Shown here in pieces: positions 55,887 to 64,000 of a stretch of DNA of 64,000 nucleotides (its first letter is position 1; each line of letters opens with the position of its first letter). Both the position numbers and the translations under genes were made by a program. This DNA is from Gaiellasilicea sp963749515 (GTDB lineage Bacteria; Actinomycetota; Thermoleophilia; Gaiellales; Gaiellaceae). Under the pieces are notes generated by a model, which was not told the origin of the DNA, did no database searches, and was given only the letters and a program-made list of their open reading frames with translations. The stretch is taken from NCBI GenBank assembly GCA_963749515.1, contig CAVVMR010000001.1, forward strand, positions 248,001-312,000, written 5' to 3'.

Positions 55887-56408
55887 ATGACCCGCACGCG
55901 CACGATCACCTGGCAAGATCCCGCCGAGGCCGCTGTGCTGTCGCAAGGGCTGACCGGGCTCGAGATCCTCCACCGCATCTCCTCGGGGTTGATCCCGGCA
56001 CCGCCGGCCGCCGAGCTCGTCGGCTTTGCCCCGACCTACGTGATGCCGGGCCGGGTCGTCTTCGCGTACGAGCCGCGTGAGGAGCACTACAACACCCTTG
56101 GTGCCGTGCACGGCGGGATTCTCACGACCGTGCTCGACACGGTAATGGGCTGTGCCGTGCACTCGAAGCTCGATGTCGGCATCGCGCCGGTCACGATCGA
56201 GCTGAAGACGAGCTTCGTGCATCCAGTCACCCTCTCGTCCGGAATCCTCCGCGCCGAGGGAACCGTCGTGCATCCAGGCTCGCGTGTCGCCACGGCGGAA
56301 GCCAAGCTCGAGGGCGAGGACGGGACGCTCTTTGCACACGCCTCGTCCACCTGGCTGATCTACGACCTCGCAGAGAAGCTGGCGAAGAAGGAGCCGATCG
56401 CGGCCTAG
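55887..56408 (+). CDS. PaaI-family hotdog thioesterase, HxlR-linked
   Basis: A 173-residue hotdog protein with GAVHGGILTTVLDTVMGCAVHS. It resembles the thioesterase at 52510 over the core. ATG 55887 has AGGAG 7 nt upstream; GTG 55860 is an alternative leaderless start just 5 nt after TAGAGT. Divergent from the HxlR regulator, so its substrate may be linked to a phenolic or aldehyde signal, as for other HxlR targets. Confidence 0.85.
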   Translation: MTRTRTITWQDPAEAAVLSQGLTGLEILHRISSGLIPAPPAAELVGFAPTYVMPGRVVFAYEPREEHYNTLGAVHGGILTTVLDTVMGCAVHSKLDVGIAPVTIELKTSFVHPVTLSSGILRAEGTVVHPGSRVATAEAKLEGEDGTLFAHASSTWLIYDLAEKLAKKEPIAA

Positions 56409-56425
56409 CCCGCGCACCGCGCTCC

Positions 56426-56431
56426 TACAAT
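56426..56431 (+). promoter_or_regulatory. -10 element (TACAAT), leaderless valS
   Basis: TACAAT ends 6 nt before the ATG at 56438. Confidence 0.5.
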
Positions 56432-56437
56432 GCGGCG

Positions 56438-58849
56438 ATGGAGCCGCTCTACAAGCCCGACGGCGTCGAAGCACGCTGGCAGCGCACCTGGGAGGACGAA
56501 CGCCTGTATCGCGCCGGCGCCGGCAAGCGCCGCGAGGAGACGTTCGTGATCTGCGTGCCGCCGCCGAACGTGACCGGTGCGCTGCACATGGGCCATGCGC
56601 TCAACGGCTCGATCCAGGACGTCCTGACCCGCTGGCACCGGATGCAGGGCTACGACACGCTCTGGCAGCCGGGCTACGACCACGCCGGGATCGCGACCCA
56701 GAACGTCGTCGAGAAGGAGCTCGCACGCGAAGGCACCTCGCGCAAGGAGCTCGGCCGCGACGCATTCGTGGAGCGCGTCTGGCGCCACCTCGAGGAGACG
56801 GGCCGCACGATCATGGGCCAGTTCCGCAGCCTCGGCGCCTCGCTCGACTACGAGCGCGAGCGATTCACGATGGACGACGCCTACATCGAGGCGGTGATGC
56901 GGTTCTTCGTCCATCTCTGGGATCGAGGCTGGATCTACCGCGCCAACAGGATCGTCAACTGGTGCCCGTACCACGAGACAGCCATCTCCGACCTCGAGGT
57001 CGTGCACGAGGACATGGACGACACGCTGACCTACGCGCGCTACCCCTTCGCCGACGGCTCGGGCCACCTCACGACCGCCACCGTTCGACCGGCCACGATG
57101 CTCGCCGACGTCGCCGTCGCCGTGCATCCGGACGACGAGCGCTACCGGGACGCGGTGGGCAAGGAGGTCGTCGTCCCGTACGTCGAGCGTGTCGTGCCGG
57201 TGATCGCCGACAAGCACGTCGAGCCGGAGTTCGGCACGGGCGCACTGAAGGTCACGCCCGGTCATGACCCGATGGACTTCGAGATCGGCCGCGACCACGA
57301 TCTCCCGACGATCACCGTCATCGGCCTCGACGGGCGGATGAACGAGAACGCCGGCGACCTGGCGGGGAAGACGCAGGCGGAGGCCGACGAGGCGATCCTT
57401 GCCTGGCTGAAGGAGCACGATCGGCTCGAGAAGCGCGAGCACTACCGGCACGCCGTCGGCACCTGCGAGCGCTGCCACACGCGGATCGAGCCGCTCGTCT
57501 CCCTGCAGTGGTGGGTGGCGATGGAGGAGCCTCGCAAGCCTGCGCTCGCAGCGCTGCTCGAGCGGCGCGTGCAGTACCACCCCGAGTCACAGCACCAGTT
57601 CGCGATCCGCTCGCTCGAGGAGATCCCCGACTGGAACATCTCCCGCCAGCTCTGGTGGGGGCATCAACAGCCGCTCTGGTACTGCCCGGACGGTCACGTC
57701 ACGTGCGCCTGGCCGCCGCCCGACGCGTGCGGCGAGTGCGGATCCACCGAGATCGAGCGCGACCCCGACGTCCTCGACACCTGGTTCTCGTCGGCGCTCT
57801 GGCCGTACGCCACCCTCGGCTGGCCGGAGCGGACGCCCGACCTCGAGCGCTACTACCCCGGCCACGTCAACTCGACCGCGCGCGAGATCATCCGCCTCTG
57901 GGAGAACCGGATGATCTGGACCGGGCTCGAGCTGCTGGGCGATGTCCCGTTCAACGACGTGATCATCCATTCGACGATCCTGGCCGCGGACGGGCGCCGG
58001 ATGTCGAAGAGCCTCGGCACCGGCGTCGACCCGCTCGACCTGATCGCGACGCACGGCGCCGACGCGACCCGCTACGGCCTCCTGAAGATGTCCTCCACCC
58101 AGGACGTCCGTTTCACCGAGGGACCGCTCGAGGAGGGCCGCAAGCTCGCGAACAAGCTCTGGAACGTGTCGCGGCTGCTCCTGCAGGAGCGAGTCGAGCC
58201 CGAGCGCCGCCCGCGCGCGCTCGAGGAGCGCTGGATCCTCGCCCGGCTCGACGCGACTCAGACCGAGGTCGAGGCGGCGTGGAGCGCCTTCGAGTTCTCG
58301 CCCGCCGTCCAGACGCTGTACCGCCTGACCTTCGACGACTTCTGCGACTGGTACGCCGAGGCGATCAAGCCGCGGCTCGGCGAGCCCGAGGCGCGCGCCA
58401 CGGCGCTCGCGGCGCTCGAGCAGCTCCTGAAGCTCCTGCACCCCGTGATGCCGCACGTGACCGAGGAGATCTGGTCGCAGTTCCACCCTGACACATCTAC
58501 TGGCCGGCTGATCGTCGCCGCCTGGCCGGAGGCAACGGGAGAGCACGCGGCCGATCTTCAGGCGCTCGAGGCGGTGCAGGAGGCGGCCGCGATCTTCCGC
58601 CGCAGCGGCGTGGCCGTGCCGCTCGAGGGCGACGAGAAGCGGATCTTCGAGGCGGTCGTCCGGCCGGAGCGGTCGAAGGCGAACGGGAACGCAGCGGCCG
58701 AGATCGAACGCTTGCGCAGAGAGGTCGAGCGGGGGGAGCGGATGCTCGCCAACGAGAAGTTCGTCGCGAACGCGAAGGCCGAGGTGGTCGAGGCCGAGCG
58801 CGACAAGCTCGCCCGCTACCGGCGTGAGCTCGATGCCCTCTCCGGGTAA
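56438..58849 (+). CDS. valS: Valyl-tRNA synthetase
   Basis: An 803-residue class Ia synthetase. HIGH appears as HMGHAL after PPPNVTG and KMSKS as RMSKSLG. The C-terminal 60 residues are a coiled-coil arm (ERLRREVERGERMLANEKF) typical of ValRS. It is somewhat short but complete. Overlaps the folC start by 17-26 nt and so is probably cotranscribed. Confidence 0.95.
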   Translation: MEPLYKPDGVEARWQRTWEDERLYRAGAGKRREETFVICVPPPNVTGALHMGHALNGSIQDVLTRWHRMQGYDTLWQPGYDHAGIATQNVVEKELAREGTSRKELGRDAFVERVWRHLEETGRTIMGQFRSLGASLDYERERFTMDDAYIEAVMRFFVHLWDRGWIYRANRIVNWCPYHETAISDLEVVHEDMDDTLTYARYPFADGSGHLTTATVRPATMLADVAVAVHPDDERYRDAVGKEVVVPYVERVVPVIADKHVEPEFGTGALKVTPGHDPMDFEIGRDHDLPTITVIGLDGRMNENAGDLAGKTQAEADEAILAWLKEHDRLEKREHYRHAVGTCERCHTRIEPLVSLQWWVAMEEPRKPALAALLERRVQYHPESQHQFAIRSLEEIPDWNISRQLWWGHQQPLWYCPDGHVTCAWPPPDACGECGSTEIERDPDVLDTWFSSALWPYATLGWPERTPDLERYYPGHVNSTAREIIRLWENRMIWTGLELLGDVPFNDVIIHSTILAADGRRMSKSLGTGVDPLDLIATHGADATRYGLLKMSSTQDVRFTEGPLEEGRKLANKLWNVSRLLLQERVEPERRPRALEERWILARLDATQTEVEAAWSAFEFSPAVQTLYRLTFDDFCDWYAEAIKPRLGEPEARATALAALEQLLKLLHPVMPHVTEEIWSQFHPDTSTGRLIVAAWPEATGEHAADLQALEAVQEAAAIFRRSGVAVPLEGDEKRIFEAVVRPERSKANGNAAAEIERLRREVERGERMLANEKFVANAKAEVVEAERDKLARYRRELDALSG

Positions 58850-59891
58850 GGAGCACACCGACTGGCTCGCGAGCCTCAGCCCGTGGCCGAAGGAGTTCGG
58901 GCTCGGGCGGATGCGGACGCTGGTCGCGGCGCTCGGAGATCCCCAGCTGGCGTATCCCGCGATCCACGTCGTGGGCACGAACGGCAAGTCGACGGCGACC
59001 CGCACGATCGAGGCGCTGCTCCTCGGCGAGGGGCTCTCGACCGGCGCGACCGTCTCGCCGCACGTCCGCTCCTGGGGCGAGCGCATCACGGTCGACGGGA
59101 AGGAAGCCGACTTCGAGACGGCGATCGGCCGTGTCAGGCCGGAGGCCGAGGCGCAGGGTGCGACGCAGTTCGAGACCGTCTGCGCAGCCGCCTTCGCCGA
59201 GTTCGCTGCACGCGAGATCGACGTCGCAGTGGTCGAGGCGGGTCTCGGCGGCCGGCTCGATGCGACGAACGTCCTTCGCTCACATGTCGTCCTCCTGACG
59301 AACGTCGGCCTCGAGCACACGGACGTCCTCGGCGAGACGCGCGAGGAGATCGCGGCGGAGAAGCTCGCGGTCGTCCAGGAGGGGACGATCGCCGTCCTTC
59401 CGGACGAGGAGTTCGCCGACCTGGCAGGGCCGAACGTCGTCCTCGGCGGCGCGCGCGAGGCGGCGGAGGCGTTCCTCGGGCGACCCACCGAGCGTGACGT
59501 AGAGGTCACGCTGCCCGGTCGCCTCGAGCGGAACGGGGACGAGATCCGCGACGGAGCGCACAACGCGGACGGCGCCGCGTGGCTCGCGGCGCACCTCGAC
59601 CGCTCCGACTACACGCTCGTCGTGTCGATCCTGCGCGACAAGGACGTGGACGCGATGCTCGCTTCGCTCGCCCGCGCTGGGTCGCGGCTGGTGGCGACGA
59701 CGTCCTCGAACCGGCGCTCGCTGCCGGCCGAGGAGCTGGCGACGCTCGCGGCACGGCATTTTGCGGAGGTCGAGGTCGAGCCCGATCCGGCGACCGCGCT
59801 CGCCCGCGCGCGCGAGCACGGCCCCGTTCTCGTCACGGGCTCGCTCTACCTCCTTGCCGATTTGGAGGCTTCCTCAAGGAACCACGCTTAA
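58833..59891 (+). CDS. folC: Folylpolyglutamate synthase / dihydrofolate synthase
   Basis: A 352-residue Mur-ligase-like protein. The P-loop GTNGKSTATR, VEAGLGGRLDATN and DGAHNADG motifs are present. It adds glutamate to dihydropteroate or to folates. About 60 residues shorter than the typical 410-430, mainly in the region before the Mur C-terminal domain. ATG 58833 is preferred to GTG 58824. Confidence 0.87.
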   Translation: MPSPGKEHTDWLASLSPWPKEFGLGRMRTLVAALGDPQLAYPAIHVVGTNGKSTATRTIEALLLGEGLSTGATVSPHVRSWGERITVDGKEADFETAIGRVRPEAEAQGATQFETVCAAAFAEFAAREIDVAVVEAGLGGRLDATNVLRSHVVLLTNVGLEHTDVLGETREEIAAEKLAVVQEGTIAVLPDEEFADLAGPNVVLGGAREAAEAFLGRPTERDVEVTLPGRLERNGDEIRDGAHNADGAAWLAAHLDRSDYTLVVSILRDKDVDAMLASLARAGSRLVATTSSNRRSLPAEELATLAARHFAEVEVEPDPATALARAREHGPVLVTGSLYLLADLEASSRNHA

Positions 59892-59892
59892 G

Positions 59893-60006
59893 ATGACGAA
59901 GATGCGCGAACGCGTGACTGTGCTCACGTTCGCCCTCGCAGTCATAGGCTTCATCGTCGGTTCCGCGTTCGCGATCGGCTACTTGGTGGGAAAGCTGCTC
60001 TTGTGA
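59893..60006 (+). CDS. Single-span small membrane protein (37 aa)
   Basis: ATG 59893 begins a basic MTKMRERVT followed by one hydrophobic helix (FALAVIGFIVGSAFAIGYLV) ending GKLLL. Its stop overlaps the next start as GTGA, which supports a real translated gene. It may be a subunit or regulator of the following membrane zinc-ribbon protein; function unknown. Confidence 0.6.
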   Translation: MTKMRERVTVLTFALAVIGFIVGSAFAIGYLVGKLLL

Positions 60007-60563
60007 TCCTCGCCGCAACGACAACCAACGACGACCTGCTCGGAGGAGTCAACGACTTCTTCGACTCGGGCGCGTGGATGGTCATACGCAACCTGTCCAT
60101 CTTCTTCGTCGCCGTCTTCTGGCTCGCGACCGCCTACTGGGTCTACAAGGACGCACGCCGGCGAGTGGAGGATCCCTGGCTCGTGGCGATGGCGACCGTC
60201 CTCGGACTCGTCCCGCCCTTCGTCGGCCCGATCATCTACCTCTTCTTCCGGCCGCCCGAGTACATCGAGGACGTCCGTGAGCGCGAGCTCGAGATCCGCG
60301 CGATGGAGGACCGGCTCTCCAAGCGCGACCTGCACTGCCCGGTGTGCCGCGCCGCGGTCGAGTCGACGTTCCTCGTCTGCCCCGTCTGCACCACCCGGCT
60401 GAAGCAGGCCTGCGTGAAGTGCAACAGCCCGCTCGAGGCGCTGTGGCAGATCTGCCCGCACTGCGCGACGCCGGTCTCGGCGACGAGCCTGCCCGGAATC
60501 GTCGAGGACACGATCGCCGATTCGTGGACCGCTCCCCGGAAGCGCGCCGCAGCCGACGAGTAA
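60003..60563 (+). CDS. Membrane protein with double zinc ribbon
   Basis: A 186-residue protein: two membrane helices at about 27-46 and 62-80, then a cytosolic region with CPVC, CPVC, CVKC and CPHC pairs forming two zinc ribbons. Such proteins are common in actinobacteria and their role is unknown. GTG start at 60003 coupled to the 37-aa gene. The stop TAA is part of a TAACAT that may be the ndk -10. Confidence 0.72.
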   Translation: MILAATTTNDDLLGGVNDFFDSGAWMVIRNLSIFFVAVFWLATAYWVYKDARRRVEDPWLVAMATVLGLVPPFVGPIIYLFFRPPEYIEDVRERELEIRAMEDRLSKRDLHCPVCRAAVESTFLVCPVCTTRLKQACVKCNSPLEALWQICPHCATPVSATSLPGIVEDTIADSWTAPRKRAAADE

Positions 60564-60574
60564 CATCGCGGCCG

Positions 60575-60994
60575 ATGGCCGTCGAGCGCACCCTCATCCT
60601 GATCAAGCCGGACGCGACCGAACGCGCGCTCGCGGGCGAGATCCTGGCGCGGATCGAACGCCGCGGCTTCAAGGTCATCGGGGGCAGGCTGCTCCGCGTC
60701 GGCCGCGACCTCGGCTCCGAGCACTACGCCGAGCACAGCGAGAAGCCGTTCTACGGCGAGCTCGTCGATTTCATCACCTCCGCTCCGACGTGGGCGCTCG
60801 TGGTCGAGGGAGAGGGCGCGATCGCGACGATGCGGAAGACGATCGGGGCGACGAATCCGGCCGACGCCGAGGCCGGCACGATCCGCGGCGATTTCGCGAC
60901 GTCGATGCCGAACAACCTGATCCACGGCTCCGATTCGCCCGAGTCGGCGCAGCGCGAGATCTCGCTGTGGTTCTCGCAAGATGAGCTCGTCTGA
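60575..60994 (+). CDS. ndk: Nucleoside-diphosphate kinase
   Basis: A 139-residue enzyme that equilibrates (d)NTP pools. Catalytic His117 is in NLIHGSDS; KPDA, GPTNP-equivalent GATNPADA and the length match the family. TAACAT (60561-60566) 8 nt before ATG 60575 may be its promoter. Overlaps the methyltransferase gene by 14 nt. Confidence 0.96.
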   Translation: MAVERTLILIKPDATERALAGEILARIERRGFKVIGGRLLRVGRDLGSEHYAEHSEKPFYGELVDFITSAPTWALVVEGEGAIATMRKTIGATNPADAEAGTIRGDFATSMPNNLIHGSDSPESAQREISLWFSQDELV

Positions 60995-61748
60995 GGAGCT
61001 CCCCGAGTACGCGGTCCGGAACCGCGCCCGCTGGACGAGGTCGAATGCCGAGTTCGTGCACGAGCACGGCGTTCGCGCGTGGCAGCACGACGAGATCAGC
61101 TGGGGGGTGTGGGGGATCCCGGAGTCCGAGCTCGGCGTCCTCCCGGATGTCGCCGGCAAGGATGTGATCGAGCTCGGTTGCGGCACGGCCTACTTCTCGG
61201 CGTGGCTTGCGCGGCGGGGCGCGCGACCCGTCGGGGTGGACATCACGCCGGCGCAGCTCGAGACCGCGCGGCAGATGCAGGCCGAGACGGGCATCGAGTT
61301 CGAGCTGCTCGAGGCGAATGCGGAGGATGTGCCACTGCCCGACGCCTCGTTCGACCTGGCTCTTTCCGAGTACGGCGCCTCGATCTGGTGCGACGCGTAC
61401 AAGTGGATCCCGGAGGCGGCCCGCCTGCTGCGGCCGGGCGGCGAGCTCCTCTTCCTGCGCAACTCGACGATCTCCATGCTCTGCGCCGCCCTCGACGGCT
61501 GGCACGAGACACTGCAGAGGCCACAGCGCGGGCTGCACCGGATCGACTGGGAGGACGACGACACGACCGAGTTCCAGCTCGGCCACGGCGACCTGTTCAA
61601 GGTGCTGCGCGACTCGGGATTCGACGTGCTCGACCTGGTCGAGCTCTACGCCCCGGACGAGGCACGCGACGCCGACTACTACCTCTCGGACGCCCAGTGG
61701 GCGAAGAAGTGGCCGTGGGAGGAGATCTGGAGGGCTCGTAAGCGTTGA
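60981..61748 (+). CDS. Class I SAM-dependent methyltransferase
   Basis: A 255-residue methyltransferase: VIELGCGTAYFS is the SAM-binding motif I, PVGVDITPAQL motif II, and a Trp/Tyr-rich active-site region (WCDAYKWIPEAARLLRPGG) follows. Target unknown. It overlaps ndk by 14 nt and maf by 4 nt, so all three are probably in one operon. Confidence 0.87.
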   Translation: MSSSEELPEYAVRNRARWTRSNAEFVHEHGVRAWQHDEISWGVWGIPESELGVLPDVAGKDVIELGCGTAYFSAWLARRGARPVGVDITPAQLETARQMQAETGIEFELLEANAEDVPLPDASFDLALSEYGASIWCDAYKWIPEAARLLRPGGELLFLRNSTISMLCAALDGWHETLQRPQRGLHRIDWEDDDTTEFQLGHGDLFKVLRDSGFDVLDLVELYAPDEARDADYYLSDAQWAKKWPWEEIWRARKR

Positions 61749-62338
61749 GCTCGCACGTCGTCCAGCCGCTGGTGCTTGCATCGACGAGCCCGCAGCGCCG
61801 CGTGATCCTCGACCAGCTCGGGATCCCGTACGAGGTCCTCACGCCCGACTACGTGGAGGAGGACCCGCCGGAAGCCGATGTGATCCAGCTCGTGCGCGAG
61901 CACGCACGCGGCAAGGCCCGCTCGGTTGCGGGGCAGTCCGGCGAGCTGCCGGTGCTCGGCGTCGACACCGCCGTCTCGCTCGGCGGCAAGATCTTCGGCA
62001 AGCCGGCGAACGCGGCCGAGGCCGAGCGGATGCTCGAGCAGCTCTCCGGCCAGACACACGTCGTCGTCTCCGGCCTCTGTCTGCGCACACCGGCCTGGGA
62101 GCTCGTCGAGCATGACTCGACGCGCGTCACCTTCAGGAACCTGACCCCACGGGAGATCGCCCAGCACATGAGCCACGGGGAGTGGGAGGGGCGCGCGGGC
62201 GGCTACGCGATCCAGGGGCGCGGGGGCGCGGTCGTCGAGAGGATCGAGGGCGACTACCTGAACGTGGTCGGCCTGCCGGCGGCATTGCTCGTGCGCACGC
62301 TGGCGGAGCGCTTTCCGGGCGCCTACGGCTTCGGGTAG
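61745..62338 (+). CDS. maf: Maf-type nucleotide pyrophosphatase
   Basis: A 197-residue Maf/YhdE-like protein: LASTSPQRR at the N-terminus, GVDTAVSLGG (acidic catalytic residue), GRAGGYAIQGRG and LNVVGLP. Family members hydrolyse dTTP, UTP or modified nucleotides and influence septation. TTG start at 61745 (TTGA overlap). The last 16 nt overlap the convergent SDR gene. Confidence 0.92.
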   Translation: MSSHVVQPLVLASTSPQRRVILDQLGIPYEVLTPDYVEEDPPEADVIQLVREHARGKARSVAGQSGELPVLGVDTAVSLGGKIFGKPANAAEAERMLEQLSGQTHVVVSGLCLRTPAWELVEHDSTRVTFRNLTPREIAQHMSHGEWEGRAGGYAIQGRGGAVVERIEGDYLNVVGLPAALLVRTLAERFPGAYGFG

Positions 62339-63159
62339 GTGCGGCCGACGAGCGCGTCCCAGCCCCGGTCGGGCAGCAGGCGCCGCAACGTCAGGAAGAG
62401 CTTGGCCGAGGGCGTGACGCGGTACCGGGTACGCGGACGCTTCGCCGAGAGCGCGCGCTCGATCGTCTTCGCGACCGCATCGGGCCCACCGCCGAGTCGC
62501 CGCCCGAAGAGCCCGTTGTAGGCGCCGGCGGTCGCTGCGCCGACGGCCGCGTTGAACCGGCCGTACGGCTCCTCGCCGACGGGGATCGATCCGACCGCGG
62601 TCTCCGCAAAGTCGGTCCGGATCAGGCCCGGCTGGATCACGACGACGTCGATTCCGAAGCCCTGGACCTCGAAGCGAAGCGCGTCGCTGAGCGCCTCGAC
62701 CGCGTGCTTCGTCGCGTGGTACCAGCCCCCTCCGGGGAACGTGAGGCGGCCGCCCATCGAGCTGACGTTGACGACGCGCCCCCAGCCCTCGCGCCGCATC
62801 CCGGGAAGCACGAGCTGCGTCAGGCGGGCCAGCCCGAACAGATTCGTCTCGAACTGGCGTCGTGCGTCCTCGAGCGCGACGCTCTCGACTGCGCCGCTGA
62901 GGCTGTAGCCGGCGTTGTTCACGAGCGCACCGACCGCGCCTTCCGCCCGCTCGATCTCCCCGACGGCGGCTTGCATCGAGCTCTCGTCGGTGACGTCCAG
63001 GCTGAGCAGCCTGCAGCCGGCCGTTTCGAGGCCGGCCATCGACTCGAGCCGCCGGGCGCTCGCGTACACCGTCCAGCCGTCGCGGGCGAGCCGCTCTGCA
63101 GTCGCGCGGCCGATCCCGGAGGAGCAGCCCGTGATGAGGACGGCTGACGCGCGGCTCAC
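62323..63159 (-). CDS. SDR-family oxidoreductase
   Basis: A 278-residue classical SDR: ITGCSSGIG, NNAG, SSMGG and YHATKHA (Tyr-x3-Lys). The C-terminal 60 residues (RPRTRYRVTPSAKLFL) are longer than average, and resemble retinol-dehydrogenase-like or fatty-acyl SDRs. It is distinct from the SDR at 6735. GTG start at 63159, 36 nt from the divergent mreB ATG. Confidence 0.85.
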   Translation of the reverse strand: MSRASAVLITGCSSGIGRATAERLARDGWTVYASARRLESMAGLETAGCRLLSLDVTDESSMQAAVGEIERAEGAVGALVNNAGYSLSGAVESVALEDARRQFETNLFGLARLTQLVLPGMRREGWGRVVNVSSMGGRLTFPGGGWYHATKHAVEALSDALRFEVQGFGIDVVVIQPGLIRTDFAETAVGSIPVGEEPYGRFNAAVGAATAGAYNGLFGRRLGGGPDAVAKTIERALSAKRPRTRYRVTPSAKLFLTLRRLLPDRGWDALVGRTYPKP

Positions 63160-63195
63160 AATTCGGAGTCTTTCACGGCTAGACTCGATGCCGGG

Positions 63196-64000
63196 ATGGG
63201 CATCTTTCGCTCGATGAGCGGCTTTGGCGGCCGCGATATGGCCGTGGACCTCGGCACTGCCAACACGCTCGTGTACGTGCGGGGCCGCGGCATCGTCCTC
63301 AGCGAGCCGTCGGTGGTGGCGATCGACCAGCGCTCGGGCGAGGTGCACGCGGTCGGCGTCGAGGCGAAGCGGATGCTCGGACGGACCCCGGGCACGATTG
63401 CTGCGATCCGCCCGCTGAAGGACGGCGTCATCGCCGACTTCGACGTCACCGAGCAGATGCTCCGCCATTTCATCCAGAAGGTCCACCAGCATCGCTTCGC
63501 GCACCCGCGCGTCGTCGTCTGCGTCCCCTCGGGCGTGACCGGCGTCGAGAAGCGCGCGGTCGAGGAAGCGACGCTCTCGGCGGGCGCGCGCCAGGCGTAC
63601 CTGATCGAGGAGCCGATGGCGGCTGCGATCGGCGCCGGCCTCCCGGTGGCCGAGCCGACGGGGAACATGATCGTGGACATCGGCGGCGGCACGACCGAGG
63701 TCGCCGTGATCTCGCTCGGCGGGATCGTCGTCTCGCAGAGCCTCCGCGTCGGCGGCGACGAGATGGACGACGCGATCGTCAACCACATCAAGAAGGAGTA
63801 CAAGCTCCTGATCGGCCAGCAGACCGCCGAGGAGATCAAGCTCGAGGTCGGCTCCGCCTATCGGATGCGGGAAGAGGTGCAGGCGGAGGTGCGTGGCCGC
63901 GACATGCTCACCGGCCTGCCCAAGACCGTGATCCTCTCCTCCGAGGAGGTCCGTCACGCGCTCGAGGAGCCGGTGACGCAGATCATCGACGCGATCCGAT
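63196..64000 (+). CDS. mreB: Rod-shape-determining protein MreB (3' end beyond window)
   Basis: 268 codons are visible. AVDLGTANTLVYVRGRGIVL is represented by the actin phosphate-1 motif DLGTANT; CVPSGVTGVEKRAV, EEPMAAAIG and DIGGGTTEVAVI are MreB motifs. It polymerises beneath the membrane and directs lateral wall growth, so the organism is probably rod-shaped. ATG 63196 with TAGACT 10 nt upstream. mreC/mreD would be expected beyond the window. Confidence 0.96.
   Translation, partial: MGIFRSMSGFGGRDMAVDLGTANTLVYVRGRGIVLSEPSVVAIDQRSGEVHAVGVEAKRMLGRTPGTIAAIRPLKDGVIADFDVTEQMLRHFIQKVHQHRFAHPRVVVCVPSGVTGVEKRAVEEATLSAGARQAYLIEEPMAAAIGAGLPVAEPTGNMIVDIGGGTTEVAVISLGGIVVSQSLRVGGDEMDDAIVNHIKKEYKLLIGQQTAEEIKLEVGSAYRMREEVQAEVRGRDMLTGLPKTVILSSEEVRHALEEPVTQIIDAIR

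Overview
The window is very GC-rich, densely coded bacterial chromosome. High GC, frequent GTG/TTG starts, apparently leaderless promoters and gene content (NnrD/E, CAP proteins, DUF2231, MEDS, PaaI pairs, ECF sigma with secreted propellers) suggest an actinobacterium, probably class Thermoleophilia (Gaiellales or Solirubrobacterales relatives). That placement is inference; there is no rRNA in the window. I see no plasmid or phage replication genes, no CRISPR array and no classical transposase. No gene-free stretch exceeds 300 bases.

Layout. 1-2.1 kb: NAD-linked formate dehydrogenase subunits and the ribosome-rescue factor arfB. 2.2-12.4 kb: HAD phosphatase, acpS, NAD(P)HX repair, alanine racemase, SDRs, a large secreted subtilase and fabI. 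12.4-19.1 kb: a membrane protein, a peroxiredoxin whose catalytic cysteine codon is an in-frame TGA (predicted selenoprotein), an ECF sigma factor with a frameshifted membrane partner, and three exported beta-propeller proteins sharing one promoter motif. 19-25 kb: small-molecule enzymes, a cyclic-nucleotide-binding protein, NUDIX, lipid kinase and thioredoxin. 25-30 kb: ileS, a 0.37-kb inverted-repeat-bounded cassette with a small HTH gene, a zinc-ribbon gene and ispH. 30-42 kb: a signalling block (1302-residue GAF histidine kinase, receiver, GGDEF/HD-GYP protein, hybrid kinase) with CtaG, EamA and AI-2E-type membrane proteins and two tRNAs. 42-48 kb: four more tRNAs, a CAP protein, an L,D-transpeptidase with a polyproline surface protein, and a MEDS protein. 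48.5-52.2 kb: arsC-like, tig-clpP-clpX. 52-56.4 kb: two PaaI thioesterases, a gamma-glutamyltransferase homologue, a channel-like protein and an HxlR regulator. 56.4-64 kb: valS-folC, ndk, methyltransferase, maf, SDR and the start of mreB.

Shared logic. About nineteen start codons lie 6-7 nt downstream of a TAnnnT-type -10 element, indicating widespread leaderless transcription; one divergent pair has the two -10 elements nearly superimposed. Many gene pairs are coupled by ATGA, GTGA or TTGA overlaps, and four convergent pairs overlap exactly at CTAG so both genes stop there.

Most notable: (1) the selenocysteine peroxiredoxin with a SECIS-like hairpin after the UGA; (2) an ECF regulon in which all three propeller genes carry GGAC-N18-CGTA; (3) the 46-bp inverted-repeat pair bounding an HTH gene; (4) a dispersed long-hairpin repeat present twice; (5) a 19-bp palindrome inserted twice in one coding sequence in two reading frames. 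Functions of recognised housekeeping genes are secure; functions of the propellers, small proteins and repeats are inferred.
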